Below, piece by piece: positions 36,376 to 48,119 of a stretch of DNA of 64,000 nt. The translations under genes and the position numbers were made by a program. The notes beneath the pieces were generated by a model that did not search any database, was not told where the DNA came from, and worked only from the letters and a program-made list of their open reading frames with translations. Source of the DNA: Liolophura sinensis (lineage: Eukaryota > Mollusca > Polyplacophora > Chitonida > Chitonidae); contig NC_088298.1 in NCBI RefSeq assembly GCF_032854445.1, forward strand, positions 24,329,295 to 24,393,294, written 5' to 3'. Position 1 is the stretch's first letter. Each line of letters begins with the position of its first letter.

Positions 36376-36799
36376 TTAATTATATTTTGAAACCATTGTC
36401 CGGAACAGAAGCACTACTACCAGTCATTTCTCCACATTCCCAGATGGCACAACAGTCGATGCCAAAGAGAATGTTAGAGATAACCAAATTTTAGGCTAAG
36501 CAGCCAAAAATATGTCTTTGAGCAGAAGGGGAGGTGGGAGACCCTTGAGAGAAGGTGAGCGGGAACTGGGGCTAATCCCCAGTATACACCCCTTTCCACC
36601 TGAACCTCACCTCAGCCCACCATCCTTCTTCAAAATCCGGATTTATATCGATGCGGAGTGAATTATGAGGTGACGATCGACTGACAATTGTAAAAGTATT
36701 TGGTTCAACACGGAACACTTGTATAACTGAGAATAATTGATGGAGTGAAGGAAGAAATCAATTTCCGTCACGGGAGTAATCATGACGGTCATCCGTTAA

Positions 36800-37052
36800 C
36801 GGCAAACTGCTGCCGCCACTGAAGTATCATGCCGAAGACAACACACATGACACCCCACCCAATCACATTATACTGACACCTGGCCAATTAGCCATGTTTC
36901 CTTGCTCTCACATCTCACTGGTGAGCGGCAAACGAGGCAGCAGCAATTACCATTTTTAAAGTCTTTGGTATGACCCGACTCGGGTATGACCCCAGCGTCT
37001 CTCGACTTCAAGGCGGACGTTCTAACCATTAGGCCACTGGGGCTTTTAAAAT
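36800..37052 (-). mobile_element. SINE2 copy
   Basis: Reversed body GCCGCCACTGAAGTATCATG and reversed head ending TTCTAACCATTAGGCCACTG. Confidence 0.9.
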
Positions 37053-37069
37053 CATTGACCGCAATAAAA

Positions 37070-37975
37070 GCATCACCAAATTTCCTGGGGTTCCAGCCTT
37101 TTCTCCAAAACCCAAGATGACTCAACAGAAAGTATTGGAGATAAGTAAATTTTAGGCTAAGTAGCCAAAAATGTTTCTTTGAGCCGAAATTAAGTTGGGA
37201 GGCCCTTTTGAGAAAGTGAGCTGAAACCGGGGCTAATCCCCAGCATATTCCCTATCCCCCTCGGCTCCCCACCCCTCATTCTCTTTTACTACCCCGTTGT
37301 ATATTCCACATAGAATGAAATTGTGGAAGACACTGCGGAGTGAATAACGAAGTGACGATACCTTGACAATTGTGAAAGCATTTGGTTAAACACGGAACAC
37401 TTGATTAGCCGGGATTAAACGATAGTTGTGACGTCAAACTCTAGTTTCTATCTAAGGAAACTACAGCTAGAGTACACACTTATTCTGGAAAGTAGAGCCT
37501 CCATGGCCGAGGGGATTAGCACACCAGCGAGCCAATGCAATCGCTGTGAGTTACAGTCCAGCTCGTGCTGTCTTCCGTACGTGGAAAGACCTGCCAGCAA
37601 CCTGCGGATATTTTCCGTCGTATAGGTGAAATATTCTTGAGTACGGCGGGAAACACCAATCAAATAAGTAAATATATATTCTGGAATGTACAGTACGACG
37701 GAGAACTTAGTGAACAGAGACACCAAAATCAACATTACATGGTGAAATTATGCACAGAACGCATTGCAGTACTTTCGTACAAGAAGAATCGACTGAGCGA
37801 ACAGGAATGTACTGTTATTTTCTTTGTTACATAATCGACGAAGCGAAGGAAGAAGCAAATTCCTACAAGAGAGTAATGAATGTGCTTTAACAAAGTCCCG
37901 GAGATCCATTAACGGTTGATTTTACTCACAGTTTTGAAACTCTAGATGGGCGTTGTCTGAGCCCCAGTTACTCCA
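37070..37975 (+). repeat. Cluster segment C (partial)
   Basis: 37070-37420 and 37860-37975 match the last module of segments A and B (for example AAATTTTAGGCTAAG and GAACACTTG). A SINE1 lies between them. Confidence 0.65.
37495..37676 (+). mobile_element. SINE1 with 14-bp target-site duplication
   Basis: Head GAGCCTCCATGGCCGAGGGG, shortened body, tail TATTCTTGAGTACGGCGGGA. Flanked by TATTCTGGAAAGTA (37481-37494) and TATTCTGGAATGTA (37677-37690), one mismatch. Confidence 0.92.
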
Positions 37976-37976
37976 G

Positions 37977-38197
37977 GACCCGTATTTATCGAACGTCTTA
38001 AGACTTAAGTCAAAAGTTCACACACAGGTACAAATAAAATGCTTTGTTATAGAAAGTTTAAAATTTGTACACTGATTCTTTACTGCAGCACAATGTACTA
38101 ACCACAAGTTGAGTACTTTCCTGTTCTGTGTTTGGCCTTTAAGGACTTGCAATTTATAACTTAAGTTGCTTGATAAATACGTTCCCGTCTGACTCAC
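37977..38197. mobile_element. MITE with terminal inverted repeats, ~215 bp
   Basis: Ends GACCCGTATTTATCGAACG and, in reverse, GACGGGAACGTATTTATCAA, each followed by a CTTAAG-containing stretch. The paralogous sites (reverse of 42430 and 46100) read TACTCCTGACTCAC without it, so it inserted between TACTCC and TGACTCAC. It sits at the centre of the inverted cluster. Confidence 0.75.
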
Positions 38198-38599
38198 AAC
38201 GAGAGGGAAATGTCCGCTATAAAGACTATCTTGTTGAAAACTGATTTCCCCCTCACTCCATCAATTATGTCTTGTTACACAAATCTTACGCGTTTAACCA
38301 AATGCTTTTACAATTGTCAGGGGATCGTCACCTCGTTATTATGGGGGAAGGGGCAGGTATGCTGAGTATTAGGCGCGGGGAAGGGGGAAGTATGCTTGGG
38401 ATTGGCCCTAGTTTCCGCTCACCTTCTCTCAAGGGTCGACCAACCTCGCTTCGGCTCAAAGATGTATATTTGGCTGATTAGCCTAAAATTTGGCTATCTC
38501 TAGTACTCTCTTTGGCAACAATTGTACAGTCATCTGGGAATTGGAGAAAAGGCTGAAGCCCCTGGAGGTTTGTGATGCTTCTGTTCCGAACAGTGATTA

Positions 38600-38832
38600 T
38601 ATAATTAAAGATTTACAGCATAGAGAGTAAAACCAGAGCAGTGACGACAGTGTAATAGCTGGCAAATGGTCACACGTAACCTTTTGTCAATTTACCTCAG
38701 TCAGGGTTTTATTCTAACTGTTTATGTAAATGCATAAATAGTAGCAAATTACACGCATGACTTGAGTAGAATCAGTTAGAAAAATGCAGTGATGTTAATT
38801 GCAATTTATTAGACGTTATTGATATAGAATTA
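38600..38832 (-). mobile_element. Element Y copy; second partial copy at 38930-39012
   Basis: AATTAAAGATTTACAGCATA, CCAGAGCAGTGACGACAGTG, GGTCACACGTAACC, and end GCAGTGATGTTAATTGCAAT. Confidence 0.75.
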
Positions 38833-39055
38833 CTCAAAATCCTGTGTTGTCATCACATTTAACATAAAATCACTTTAAATCAATAGAAAGGGTCAGGCCT
38901 TGGGGATACTTGGTCCACCATTAGGAATATAATATAGTTAAAGACGTACAGCATACAAAGTAAAAACAGAGCAGCGACGACAGAATGAGAGCTGGCAAAT
39001 GGTCTCACGTAACGGATGACGACCTGCAAAAAAGAGATTGTTCTTTCGAGGTTAC

Positions 39056-39422
39056 CGGCCCTGATAGCTCAGTTGGTCGAGTCTCCGCTTCGGGCGCGGT
39101 AGATCCAGGGTCAGTCCTGGGTCGAGTCATACCTAAGACTTTAACAGAGGAAGTTGTAACTTCCTCGCTTGGCGTTCAACATGAAAGGGATACTGCAACG
39201 ACTGGTTGACCTGTATCGGTATAATGGCTCGGGCGGAACAGCTTACTTGCCTTCGGTAAGTCCTCTTAGTGAAGCAGCACTAGATAATAGAACTTCGGCC
39301 TGCAACAAGGAGGCACATTACACGTACATGCACTCTAAGGATTCCTTCGTCGTCATATGACTGAAAAATTGTTAAGTACGACGTTAAACCCCAATCACTC
39401 ATTCACTCACTCACTCACTCAC
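39056..39422 (+). mobile_element. SINE3 copy (different tRNA-like head)
   Basis: Head GGCCCTGATAGCTCAGTTGG with the B-box-like GATCCAGGGTCAGTCCTGG, body CCTTCGGTAAGTCCTCTTAG, tail GTCGTCATATGACTGAAAAA then an ACTC run. The tail is shared with SINE2; head and body are not. Confidence 0.9.
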
Positions 39423-40444
39423 TGTTTCGAGGGTTAATAGTTTAAAGAAGGACACTTATAACAATTGAAGATGTCTTGAAAGAATTATCCTCTCTGATGA
39501 GGTCAAAGGTTAAGGTTCAACTTTCTTTTCAGTATATGTTACTTATGATGACAACGCGCCATGGTGAATACTTCTATACCAATGACATACAATAATTTGC
39601 AACCATCACTGCATTTTGTTTTAGCCAAGTGGGTCTTATAAGTTGATACTATCTGAGCATTTAGATAAACATTTAGAACAAAATTCATGCCGTCAGCTTT
39701 CATATTGAAAATCAATCGAACACCCTTGCCCTGCACATTCCTTATAAACGTCAAAGAGAAGACTGGACAGCATAGCCTAATGCTTGGAAGGTCGCGGGTT
39801 CGTTTGTTCATTTTCGTTATGTTTATAGCCGCTTTCAGCATGGTTTCATGTATACCACAGCTCTGCCTCTTTGTGGGTGACCTCAGTTCAAATGTCAACG
39901 CGTTTAAAGTGCTGGTTGATGACATCATATCGAAGATGCCAGACACGATGGCTCCATGTGGCCGTACATTGCGATGCCTATACATAACTTACGCTATAGA
40001 TTCATCAGGTTTGCGTTGTCTAAGTGACCAACTTAAAGGAACTTTCAATCCCATACCCCTAAACGGGTTTAGCTCACACACAAAAACTTTTTTTAGAAAT
40101 CGACGTTAACAGAAAAAAAAACATATACAGCATCCACTTCATTTGATAAACTGTTTTTCCTTTCGTGTCTTACAATTTAAATATGAGAGTTTTGAGTATA
40201 TGATATTCCAGGAAGATCCTCTTATGAGGGAACAAGATGATCGTATAGCCTGTAAAGGCCACCGTCTTCATGGAAACAGTATTAGACCGATTTGCCTGTG
40301 TTAGGCTTGTATTTGGGCAATCTCTTTATTTAGATGGACAAGCTTGGAGCTGTCCACGCAAATTGCCAATATACATGTATTATTCTCCAAGTTATTTCTC
40401 AACCCAGGTTTGAACACAGATCCTGCACTTAGTATGTTCAGATA

Positions 40445-40560
40445 AAATTTATTTATTTATTTGACTTGTTCGTTGACACCATACTGATGAATTTTATGGG
40501 TGGAGGAAATCGGACTTTTTACAAGATACTTGTAAAAGTGTCCACGTATAGAGAACCGAT
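40445..40560 (-). mobile_element. Strongly diverged SINE1 relic
   Basis: TTTATTTATTTATTTGACTT, then GGGTGGAGGAAATCGG in the place of GGTGGGAGGAAACCGG. Confidence 0.45.
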
Positions 40561-43341
40561 ATGCGCACCGAATTGGCAGCATATAAGCGGCCTTCAAGGG
40601 ACGTTAAAAATGGCAAAAGATCATAGGCTCCTTGTCCATCGCCTATTATCTTGTAACCAATGCAGCTTGGTTTAAAAAAAAACACAATTCAAAAATTGTT
40701 TGACTTGTTATACATAAACATTGCTGCCTGTAACGAAATTATAGCTATGAACACAAAACTTGCAGCAGCCCAGGATGTTTCACATATTGATCTACTGTAG
40801 AGCCTGGCTCCCCTGCTAAATCCCGCACCACCCAACATATAGGGTCACGTACACGTAACATATACTTACAAGAGGTAAACAAACCCCTATATTTTATGTC
40901 ACGTCCAGAATGGCTTCTCTAAAGTAAGTGAAAGTGTACAATAGAGCCATGGTCTAAATCCATATAAATGGTCCGACCGCTGTCTGAAGGTTGATTTACT
41001 GTCGTTAAACCCATTCACTGTGTTTTGTAAATCAGTGTGGTATAAAGGTTAGCAAAGCAACAGGGGCCGTGTGGTATATAGTTCGGCAAATCAACACGCG
41101 CCCCGCGTAAGGATCCTACGTAAATGATTTTCTCTATTTCTGCTATCAGAATCCCAGTTGTTTTCACATGGCCACTTTCGTTAACTTGAAAATGGTGTGC
41201 CACGTCCTGTGATACTCGGGGGGATGGCCAGGTGTACTTAATTGTCTGTCCGATATCAGTAGGTTTTCGGCACTGAGTTACAGTAGAGCAGCACTGTACA
41301 TTGTGGTGGTTCGAAACCCGATGTCGTCGCATTGTGAAGAATTTATTCTATACTCAGGAAGTGTGATATTACTGTTACTTAAAACATTTTTAAATGATAT
41401 TTACAAACCTGATAAAGTGGCAAGTGTAAAGTACTTACACATAGGGGTGTGTGTATGTGTAGCTCAGCGTGGAATGGTGAACTTTGGTAGTGGGAAATAT
41501 CTCAATAGAAGACTTCCGCATGGACGGAGACACGTGGGACGTTCACCTTACGCCTCACTTCACCAGGCGTCTATTGGTATCAGTGAATCAATGCCAACAC
41601 CGATGTGGTAACCGAAAAGATAATTCCACAGAACCTTAACGCTGACTTCCTCAAAGTTTATCCCCCACCCCCACCCCCCTGGTATTTCCTTTAGTGTCTC
41701 AGACGGAGAGCTAAAAATAATGAAGGTAATTTAAAAGAGCCTGGTGGACTGGCTACAGACCTCGTTTACTATTTTGGAAATGGCACTTGTCTTTCACACC
41801 TCGGACATATGAGGAGACGGCTTATACGTTTACATGACAAAATTAAGTCACAACAAACAACATTAATACCAGGTGATTTGACCCGAGCATCGTAGACTGT
41901 GGCTTTAAGTCAGAAGGTCTGTGGCGGTCGGTGGGCTCAGCCCGCTATTCCATACTCAAAAACCTGGCAATCAATGTGTATGAACAGTATTTTTAATCCA
42001 TCATCGTTATGGTTAAGAATCTCCTCTCTCAGTCGTTAGGAGAAACTTTGTCTACAGCTGTTTTGGGAATTATTTTGCGGTTTTCAGTGAGTGAGACAAA
42101 AATAACTCCAAGACTGCAAACCACACGCTCTTGAATCGACCGCGAGGCTATTCAGATAAATTAAAAACCGTAACAAATGTGAGATGGACGCGTTGACACG
42201 ATCCTATAAACATTTAACATTTTTGCTTATTTAATTAACGCTTCACACACACAAAAAAACACGTAAGTACCTCTCGTTTCAAAACCTCGTCGTCGTTGAG
42301 CAGTTTATTAAGCGATTCCCTTCCGCAGAAAATAATAGGAAAAGGAAAGGCTGAACTGACATGACGTATTCGACTACCTTTTGTGCTCGTTATATTGGTC
42401 TTTTTAGCAGATATTTCCATCCCTTAGTGAGTCAGGAGTACCTGGGCCTCAGACCACGTCGATCTGGAGAATGACACCAGTCAGTAAAATCCCCCGTTAA
42501 CGGATGCCCGGGACTTTGTTAAAAGGCAATGAATGCTCTCTTGTCGGAAATTGATTTCTCCCTAGCTCTATCAGTTATTCCCGGTTATGCAAGTGTTCCG
42601 TGTTTAACCAAATGCTTTTACAATTGTAAGGGAGTCACTTCGTTATTCACTCTGCAGCGTCTTTCGGGATTTTTTTCTATATTGGAAGTAAGGCTAGGTT
42701 GTAAAGGAGGCTGGGCGGTATGGGTGGGGAAGGCGCGTTGAAAGGGGAAGTATTCTGGGGATTAGCCCCAGTTTCCGCTCACCTTCTCTCAGGAGTCTCC
42801 GAACATCACTTCGGCTCAAAAACAGGTTGTTGGCTGCTTAGCCTAAAATTTGGTTACCTCTAATACCATATTTAAAGCATTGATTGGTGTGTCCTTTGGG
42901 AATTTGGAGAAAAGGTTGGAGTCCTCTAATTTTTAGTAACGCTTTTGTTCCGGGGTATTAAGAGGCTAGCGCGTGAGATTGTGTGAGGCAACTTTCCCAC
43001 CAATGATTTCCACAGATCCATCCGCGCAGATGATTTTTTTCTTGGATATTTTTTAAAAAAAGGAATAAAAGTAAAATGTTGCGAGGGCGGTTAATCGTTT
43101 AGTTTAGTGAAAGGCAATGATGTCAACTGAGGACGTGTAGAGAAAATTCGGGAACAGTTTTCACACTCGGCTTTCTGATTGTGTCTAATTCTGCTTGACC
43201 CGGGACTCGTACAGTGTATTTGTCGTGTTGAATTAGATCTCCAAAGATTCATATATGCAACGGGTGCTGGTGATTTACAGAATAAAGAATGTTACTACAA
43301 TCCGGGCGAGTTGAGATTTATCACACTTGCATTTCTATTAA

Positions 43342-43850
43342 AGAAACAAAACCAAGTGATCTCCCTCGATACGCAGATGATGACGTCAGAGTGAGTTCAC
43401 AAGAAATAAACAAACCCGTATATCTTCAGTCACGCCTGCAATTTTTTTATTTAAATTAGTAAAATTTCCCAAAGAATCAGCTGCCTCAATCCAAATAAAT
43501 GGCCCGAACGCTGTCTTGTGGTTGATTCGCATTTGTCATGGTCGTAAAACCGAACAACTGTGGTTTGTAAATCAACCTTGTATAAGTCAAGATAAGAAAA
43601 CGACGAATATGGCGGATAAAAAAGTACTTATGAATAATTTCCTGCATCTCAACTATCAACATACACCATTTCGGAGGCCTAGTGGACAGTACATTGGATG
43701 TGTGAATGTGTAGCGTGAGGGAGATTGCTCAGCTCAGCGTGGAATGATGAACTTTGCTATTGGGAAAAATGTCAACAGAAGACTTCCGCATGGACGGAGA
43801 CACGTGGGATGTCACCTATAGCCCCACTTAACCAGGCGTCCAGTGTTATA
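43342..43850 (+). repeat. Recent ~0.5-kb tandem duplication, first copy
   Basis: Nearly identical (about 97 percent by eye) to 44541-45050 at an offset of about 1.2 kb, including ATGGCGGATAAAAAAGTACT; much younger than the rest of the cluster. Confidence 0.9.
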
Positions 43851-44540
43851 GGTGAATCAAAAAGAACACCGGTCGGGACTTCGACTCAGCCGTTAAGGTT
43901 AGGGTGCTCGTCCTTCAATTGCTAGGACAAAATTTGCCCATAGCGGTTTTTGGAGGTGTCTGATTTAGTTGCCGGAACAAAAATAGCTCCAAGACTATAA
44001 ACCACAAGCTCTTAAATCAACCGCGAGCACATTCAAATAAACCAATGGCCATAACAAATGTAAGGTGGACGCGTTAACACGATGCTATAAACAGGTAAGA
44101 TTTCTGCTTTTTATGTAACAATTTACCCACAACCAAGCGCACAAGTACATCTCTTTTGAAAACCATGTCGTCGTTGAACAGTTCATTAGGCGATTCCCTT
44201 CCGCAGAATAAAATAGGATAGGAAAGGTTAAACTGACATCACGACTTCGACTACCGTTTGTGCTCAATATATTGGTTTTATCAGCGGATATTTCCATCCC
44301 GTAGTGAGTCAGGAGTACCTGGGGCTCAGACAATGGGAATCTGAAGAATGCCACCAGTCGACAAAATAAGCCGATGTGTGGGACTTCGTTAAACGTAATG
44401 ATTACTCTCTTGTCGGAAACACATTTCTCCCTCACACCATCAAGTATTCCGAGTTATACAAGTGTTCCGTGTTTAACAAAATACTTTTGTGTGTGTGTGT
44501 GTGGGGGGGGGGGCTGCTGGGTGTGGGGGGGGGATGCGAA

Positions 44541-45050
44541 ACAAAACCAGGTGATCTCCCTCGATACGCAGATGATGACGCCAGAGTGAGTTCGCAAGAA
44601 ATAAACAAACCCGTATATCTTCAGTCACGCTCGCAATAATTTTTTTTTTTTAAATTAGTAAAATTTCCCAAAGAATCAGCTGCCTCAATCCAAATAAATG
44701 GCCCGAACGCTGTCTTGTGGTTGATTCGCATTTGTCATGGTCGTGAAACCGAACAACTGTGGTTTGTAAATCAACCTTGTATAAGTCAAGATAAGAAAAC
44801 GACGAATATGGCGGATAAAAAAGTACTTATGAATAATTTCCTGCATCTCAACTATCAACATACACCATTTCGGAGGCCTAGTGGACAGTACATTGGATGT
44901 GTGAATGTGTAGCGTGAGGGAGATTGCTCAGCTCAGCGTGGAATGATGAACTTTGCTATTGGGAAACATGTCAACAGAAGACTTCCGCATGGACGGAGAC
45001 ACGTGGTACGTTCACCTATAGCCCACTTAACCAGTCGTCCATTGGTCTAG
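44541..45050 (+). repeat. Recent ~0.5-kb tandem duplication, second copy
   Basis: Partner of 43342-43850; its left edge follows a G-rich tract (44495-44532). Confidence 0.9.
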
Positions 45051-45237
45051 GTGAATCAAAGCGAACTCTGGTCTGGTGACCAAGGAAACAATTCCACAGA
45101 ACGTCAGCGCTGACTTCCCCACGACGTATCTTCCTGGTATTCCCTTTAGAGCTTCAGAGGTAGAGTTGAAAATAATGAAACTAATTTAAAAGATTGTCGC
45201 ATTGTATACCGATCTGCTTTCCTATTATGGAAATGGT

Positions 45238-45445
45238 TCAGATAGTTTAATTAATTGCAGTTTACATCACTGAAATTTGTTTTTCTATTTACACATTTTC
45301 ATAAACAGTTAGAATGAAATCCTAGCTGAGGTAAATTGACAAGAGGCTGTACTTCACCGTTTACGTGTGGCCATTTGCCAGCCGACAAACTGTCGTCGAT
45401 GCTCTGGTTTTAATCTCTATGTTGTACTTCTTTAGTAATATTAAC
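45238..45445 (+). mobile_element. Element Y inserted in one cluster unit
   Basis: GTAAATTGACAAGAGGCTGT, GTGTGGCCATTTGCCAGCC. The paralogue at 41780-41830 lacks it and the offset between units changes by about 200 bp across this point, which gives the element's size. Confidence 0.8.
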
Positions 45446-47309
45446 AATGATAAGGCGATCAGCGGAAACTGCTGATACGTTAAAGTGACAAAATTAAGTG
45501 ACAATAAATAACATTAATATAAAGTGATTTGACGAAAACGTTGTAGACTACAGCTTTAGGTAAGAGGGCATACAGCTGACAGTGGGCTAAGCCCGCTATT
45601 ACATACCCATAAACCTGGTAATCAATGTGTTTGAAAACGTATTCCAGTTGGGACCTCGCCGCAGCCGTTATGGGTTAAGAATCTCGTCTGTCAGTCGTTA
45701 GAAGAAACTTTGTCTACAGCTATTTTGGGCCGTATTTGGTTTAGTGGTCCGGGAATAACACCAAGACTACAAACCACACGCTCTTAAATCCACCGCAAGG
45801 ATATTCATATTAATTAAAAACCGAAACAAATATGAGATGGACGCGTTGACACGATGATATAAACAGTTAACATTTTTGCTTTTTTAATTAACGCTTCATA
45901 CACAAAAAAAAACAAACGAAACAAGTAAATACCTCTCGTTTCACAACTTCGTCGTCGTTGAGCAGTTTATTAAGCGACCTTTCAGCAAAACAAAAAGAAA
46001 AACAAATAGGAAAGGAACGGCTATACTGGCATGACGCCTTCAACTCACTTTTGTGCTCGTTATATTGGTCTTTTTAGCGGATATTTCCGTCCCGTAGTGA
46101 GTCAGGAGTACCTGGGGCTCAGACCACGTCGATCTGGAGAATGACACCAGTCAGTAAAATCCCCAGTTAACGGATGCCTGGGACTTTGTTAAAACGCAAT
46201 GATTGATCTCTTGTCGGAAATTGATTTCTCCCTAGCTCTATCGGTTATTCCCGGTTATACAAGTGTTCCGTGTTTAACCAAATGCTTTTACAATTGTCAG
46301 AGAATCGTCACTTCGTTATTCACTCTGCATCGTCTTTCGTAATTTCTTTCCGCATTGGATATAAAAACGGTTTCTAAAGGAGGGTGTTGGTGGGGGAGGG
46401 AGGGAGTATTCTGGGGATTAGCCCCAGTTTCCGCTCACCTTCTCTCTGGAGTCTGCGAACATCGCGTCGGCTCAAAGACTGGTTGTTGGCTGCTTAGCCT
46501 AAAATTTGGTTACCTCTAATACCATCTTCAAGGCATTGATTGGTGTGTCCTTTTGGGAGTTTGGAGAAAAGGTTGGAGTCGTCGGATTTTTTGTGACTCT
46601 TCTTTTCCGTGATATTAAGAGGCTAGCGCGTGAGATTGTGTGAGGCAACTTTCCCACAGATGATTTCCACAGATCCATCCGCGCAGATGCTTTTTTTTTA
46701 AATATATTTTTATGGAGCAAAAGTATAATGTCATTAGCCTTACGAGGGCAGTTAATGGTGTAGTTTAGTAAAAGGCGGTCATAACAACTGAGGACGTGTA
46801 GAGAAAATTCGGAAACAGTTTTCATACTCCGTGACTGTGTCTGATTACGCGTGAACCGGGGCTAGGGGCAATCTATTCATCTTGTATTATATCGCCATAT
46901 TGCTGAAGAATAGGAATGGCTGTTCCCTTGCATATTTATAAGCACTGGATGCTGGTGGTTTGCAGAATGAAAAAATGTCGCTTCATCTGGGCGAGTTGAG
47001 ATTTATCACACTAGAATTTTAATTAAAGAAACAAAACAAGATTATCTCCGACGATAGACGGGCGATTACGTCAGAACGAGTCTGCAAAAGACATACAAAC
47101 CCGGATGTTACGCTGGTAATGAGTTTTCTAATTTATAATAATTAATGCTCCGAAGGCTGTCTGATAGTTGATTTACATTTGCCGTGGATGTGAAATTGAG
47201 CAAGGTGCTTTATATATCATCCTGTAATAGGTCGGGGCAGGAAGACCAGGCTTGTGGCGAATGAAAATGTACGTGTGGATAATTTGTGTCCCTTCTGCTA
47301 TAAGGCTAG

Positions 47310-47640
47310 ACCATTTCGGTGGTTTAGTTGTTAGCACGGTGGCCTAATGGTTGGAGAGTTCGCCTCGATGTCGGGAGAGCTAGGATCAAACCTGGGGCGG
47401 ATCATATGCCAAAAATATTAATTTGTGCTTTCTCGCTTGACGCATTGAGAGGATTATATCAAGGAAACAAGACAGGGTTGGGTGTCAGGCCTGGCGGCAC
47501 TGACCTGGGTGGGGTGTCAGGTCTGGCGGCATTGACCTAGGTAGGGTGTCAGGTCTGGTGGCATCGACCTGGGAGGGGTGTCAGGTCTGGCGGCATTGAC
47601 TCGCCCTGCCACAAGAAGAGACAGTATACATAATAATACA
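47310..47640 (+). mobile_element. SINE2 copy with expanded body
   Basis: Head GTGGCCTAATGGTTGGAGAG, B-box-like GGATCAAACCTGGGGCGG. The body unit TGGGGTGTCAGGTCTGGCGG is repeated about four times at 33-34 bp (47475-47605) before CTCGCCCTGCCACAAGAAGA. Confidence 0.9.
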
Positions 47641-47850
47641 AATAATATAAGAAATTTATTTAACAAGAGATTTATATAACAAACATAAATAGATCATGTA
47701 TGCATGGTTTTGAATAAGAATACTTGATGTAAACTGCCAAAATATCCATAGTATATCAAAATGACCGCTAAGCTCTTTTAAATCTGTTATACGGCTGTTA
47801 ACAGCACCATATGGCTGTTGTTTTTAAATTGAATAAATATAAACATAAAT

Positions 47851-48024
47851 TTACTTTGATAAAAGGTAGTATCCATGTCTGTTCTTTGTTCCAACAGCTC
47901 TCGCTGCTTCTTTAAAATCCTCTATCATTGTAAAATACTTCTCCTTCGGAATGAAAACTTTCTCGCAAACTTCATATTTCTTATAAAGCGCCTCTATAAA
48001 CTGGTTTTCATAAGATTCTGCCAT
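47851..48024 (-). CDS. First exon of an integrase-type gene (KRBA2-like N-terminus)
   Basis: ATG at 48024 in a near-perfect start context (ATCACCATGG) opens 57 codons, acidic and helical, starting MAESYENQFIEALYKKY and containing KEKYFTMIEDFKEAAR and RHGYYLLSK. This pattern (F.EAL, KEKY..MI.D.KEA, then YYLL) is, to my recollection, the N-terminus of integrase-containing proteins annotated as 'KRAB-A domain-containing protein 2-like' in molluscs. In those the chain continues past YYLL.(K/R)Y. Here a stop follows SK, but the sequence AAA|GTAAAT offers a splice donor (exon end 47855, phase 2) that would remove it. No following exon was recognised in the ~240 bp before a SINE2, so this is either a long-intron gene or a truncated domesticated-transposon relic. 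Confidence 0.55.
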   Translation of the reverse strand: MAESYENQFIEALYKKYEVCEKVFIPKEKYFTMIEDFKEAARAVGTKNRHGYYLLSK

Positions 48025-48119
48025 GGTGATATCTTGTAATGGTTGTAACAGAATGATTTATGGCAAAATTCTGTTACAATGCAGGTTATATGGGAAACTT
48101 TTCTAAGCCATAGGTTTGC

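Larger units (their letters stand above)
33235..36785 (+). repeat. Cluster segment B (paralogue in + orientation)
   Basis: Second + oriented copy of segment A modules, expanded by four minisatellites, a SINE1 insertion (35382-35484) and element Y with an internal array (36040-36375). Confidence 0.75.
38200..41120 (-). repeat. Cluster segment D (inverted)
   Basis: Minus-oriented modules: 38205-38600 (last module), 39740-39965 (matching 28560-28790, about 75 percent by eye) and 40845-41120 (matching 27130-27420, sharing ACATATACTTACAAGAGG in reverse). Element Y copies and a SINE3 lie inside. Open frames of 140-148 codons on both strands at 39539-40109 belong to this repeat. Confidence 0.7.
41450..47300 (+). 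repeat. Tandem units of the cluster (three to four copies)
   Basis: The stretch GTGAGTCAGGAGTACCTGGG recurs at about 42427, 44302 and 46097. The block 41880-43130 repeats at 45530-46810 (about 90 percent by eye, offset about 3.67 kb). The module with AACAAACCCGTATATCTTCA recurs at about 43408, 44608 and, weaker, 47095. The frames MWLIRICHGRKTEQLWFVNQ at 43516 and 44715 are the same repeat and not an independent gene. Confidence 0.8.

Noticed and set aside
43516-44912. Two identical 65-codon frames that might be a duplicated gene
   Set aside because: They are copies of a cluster module duplicated with its non-coding flanks; more diverged copies (40910, 47150) do not keep the frame.
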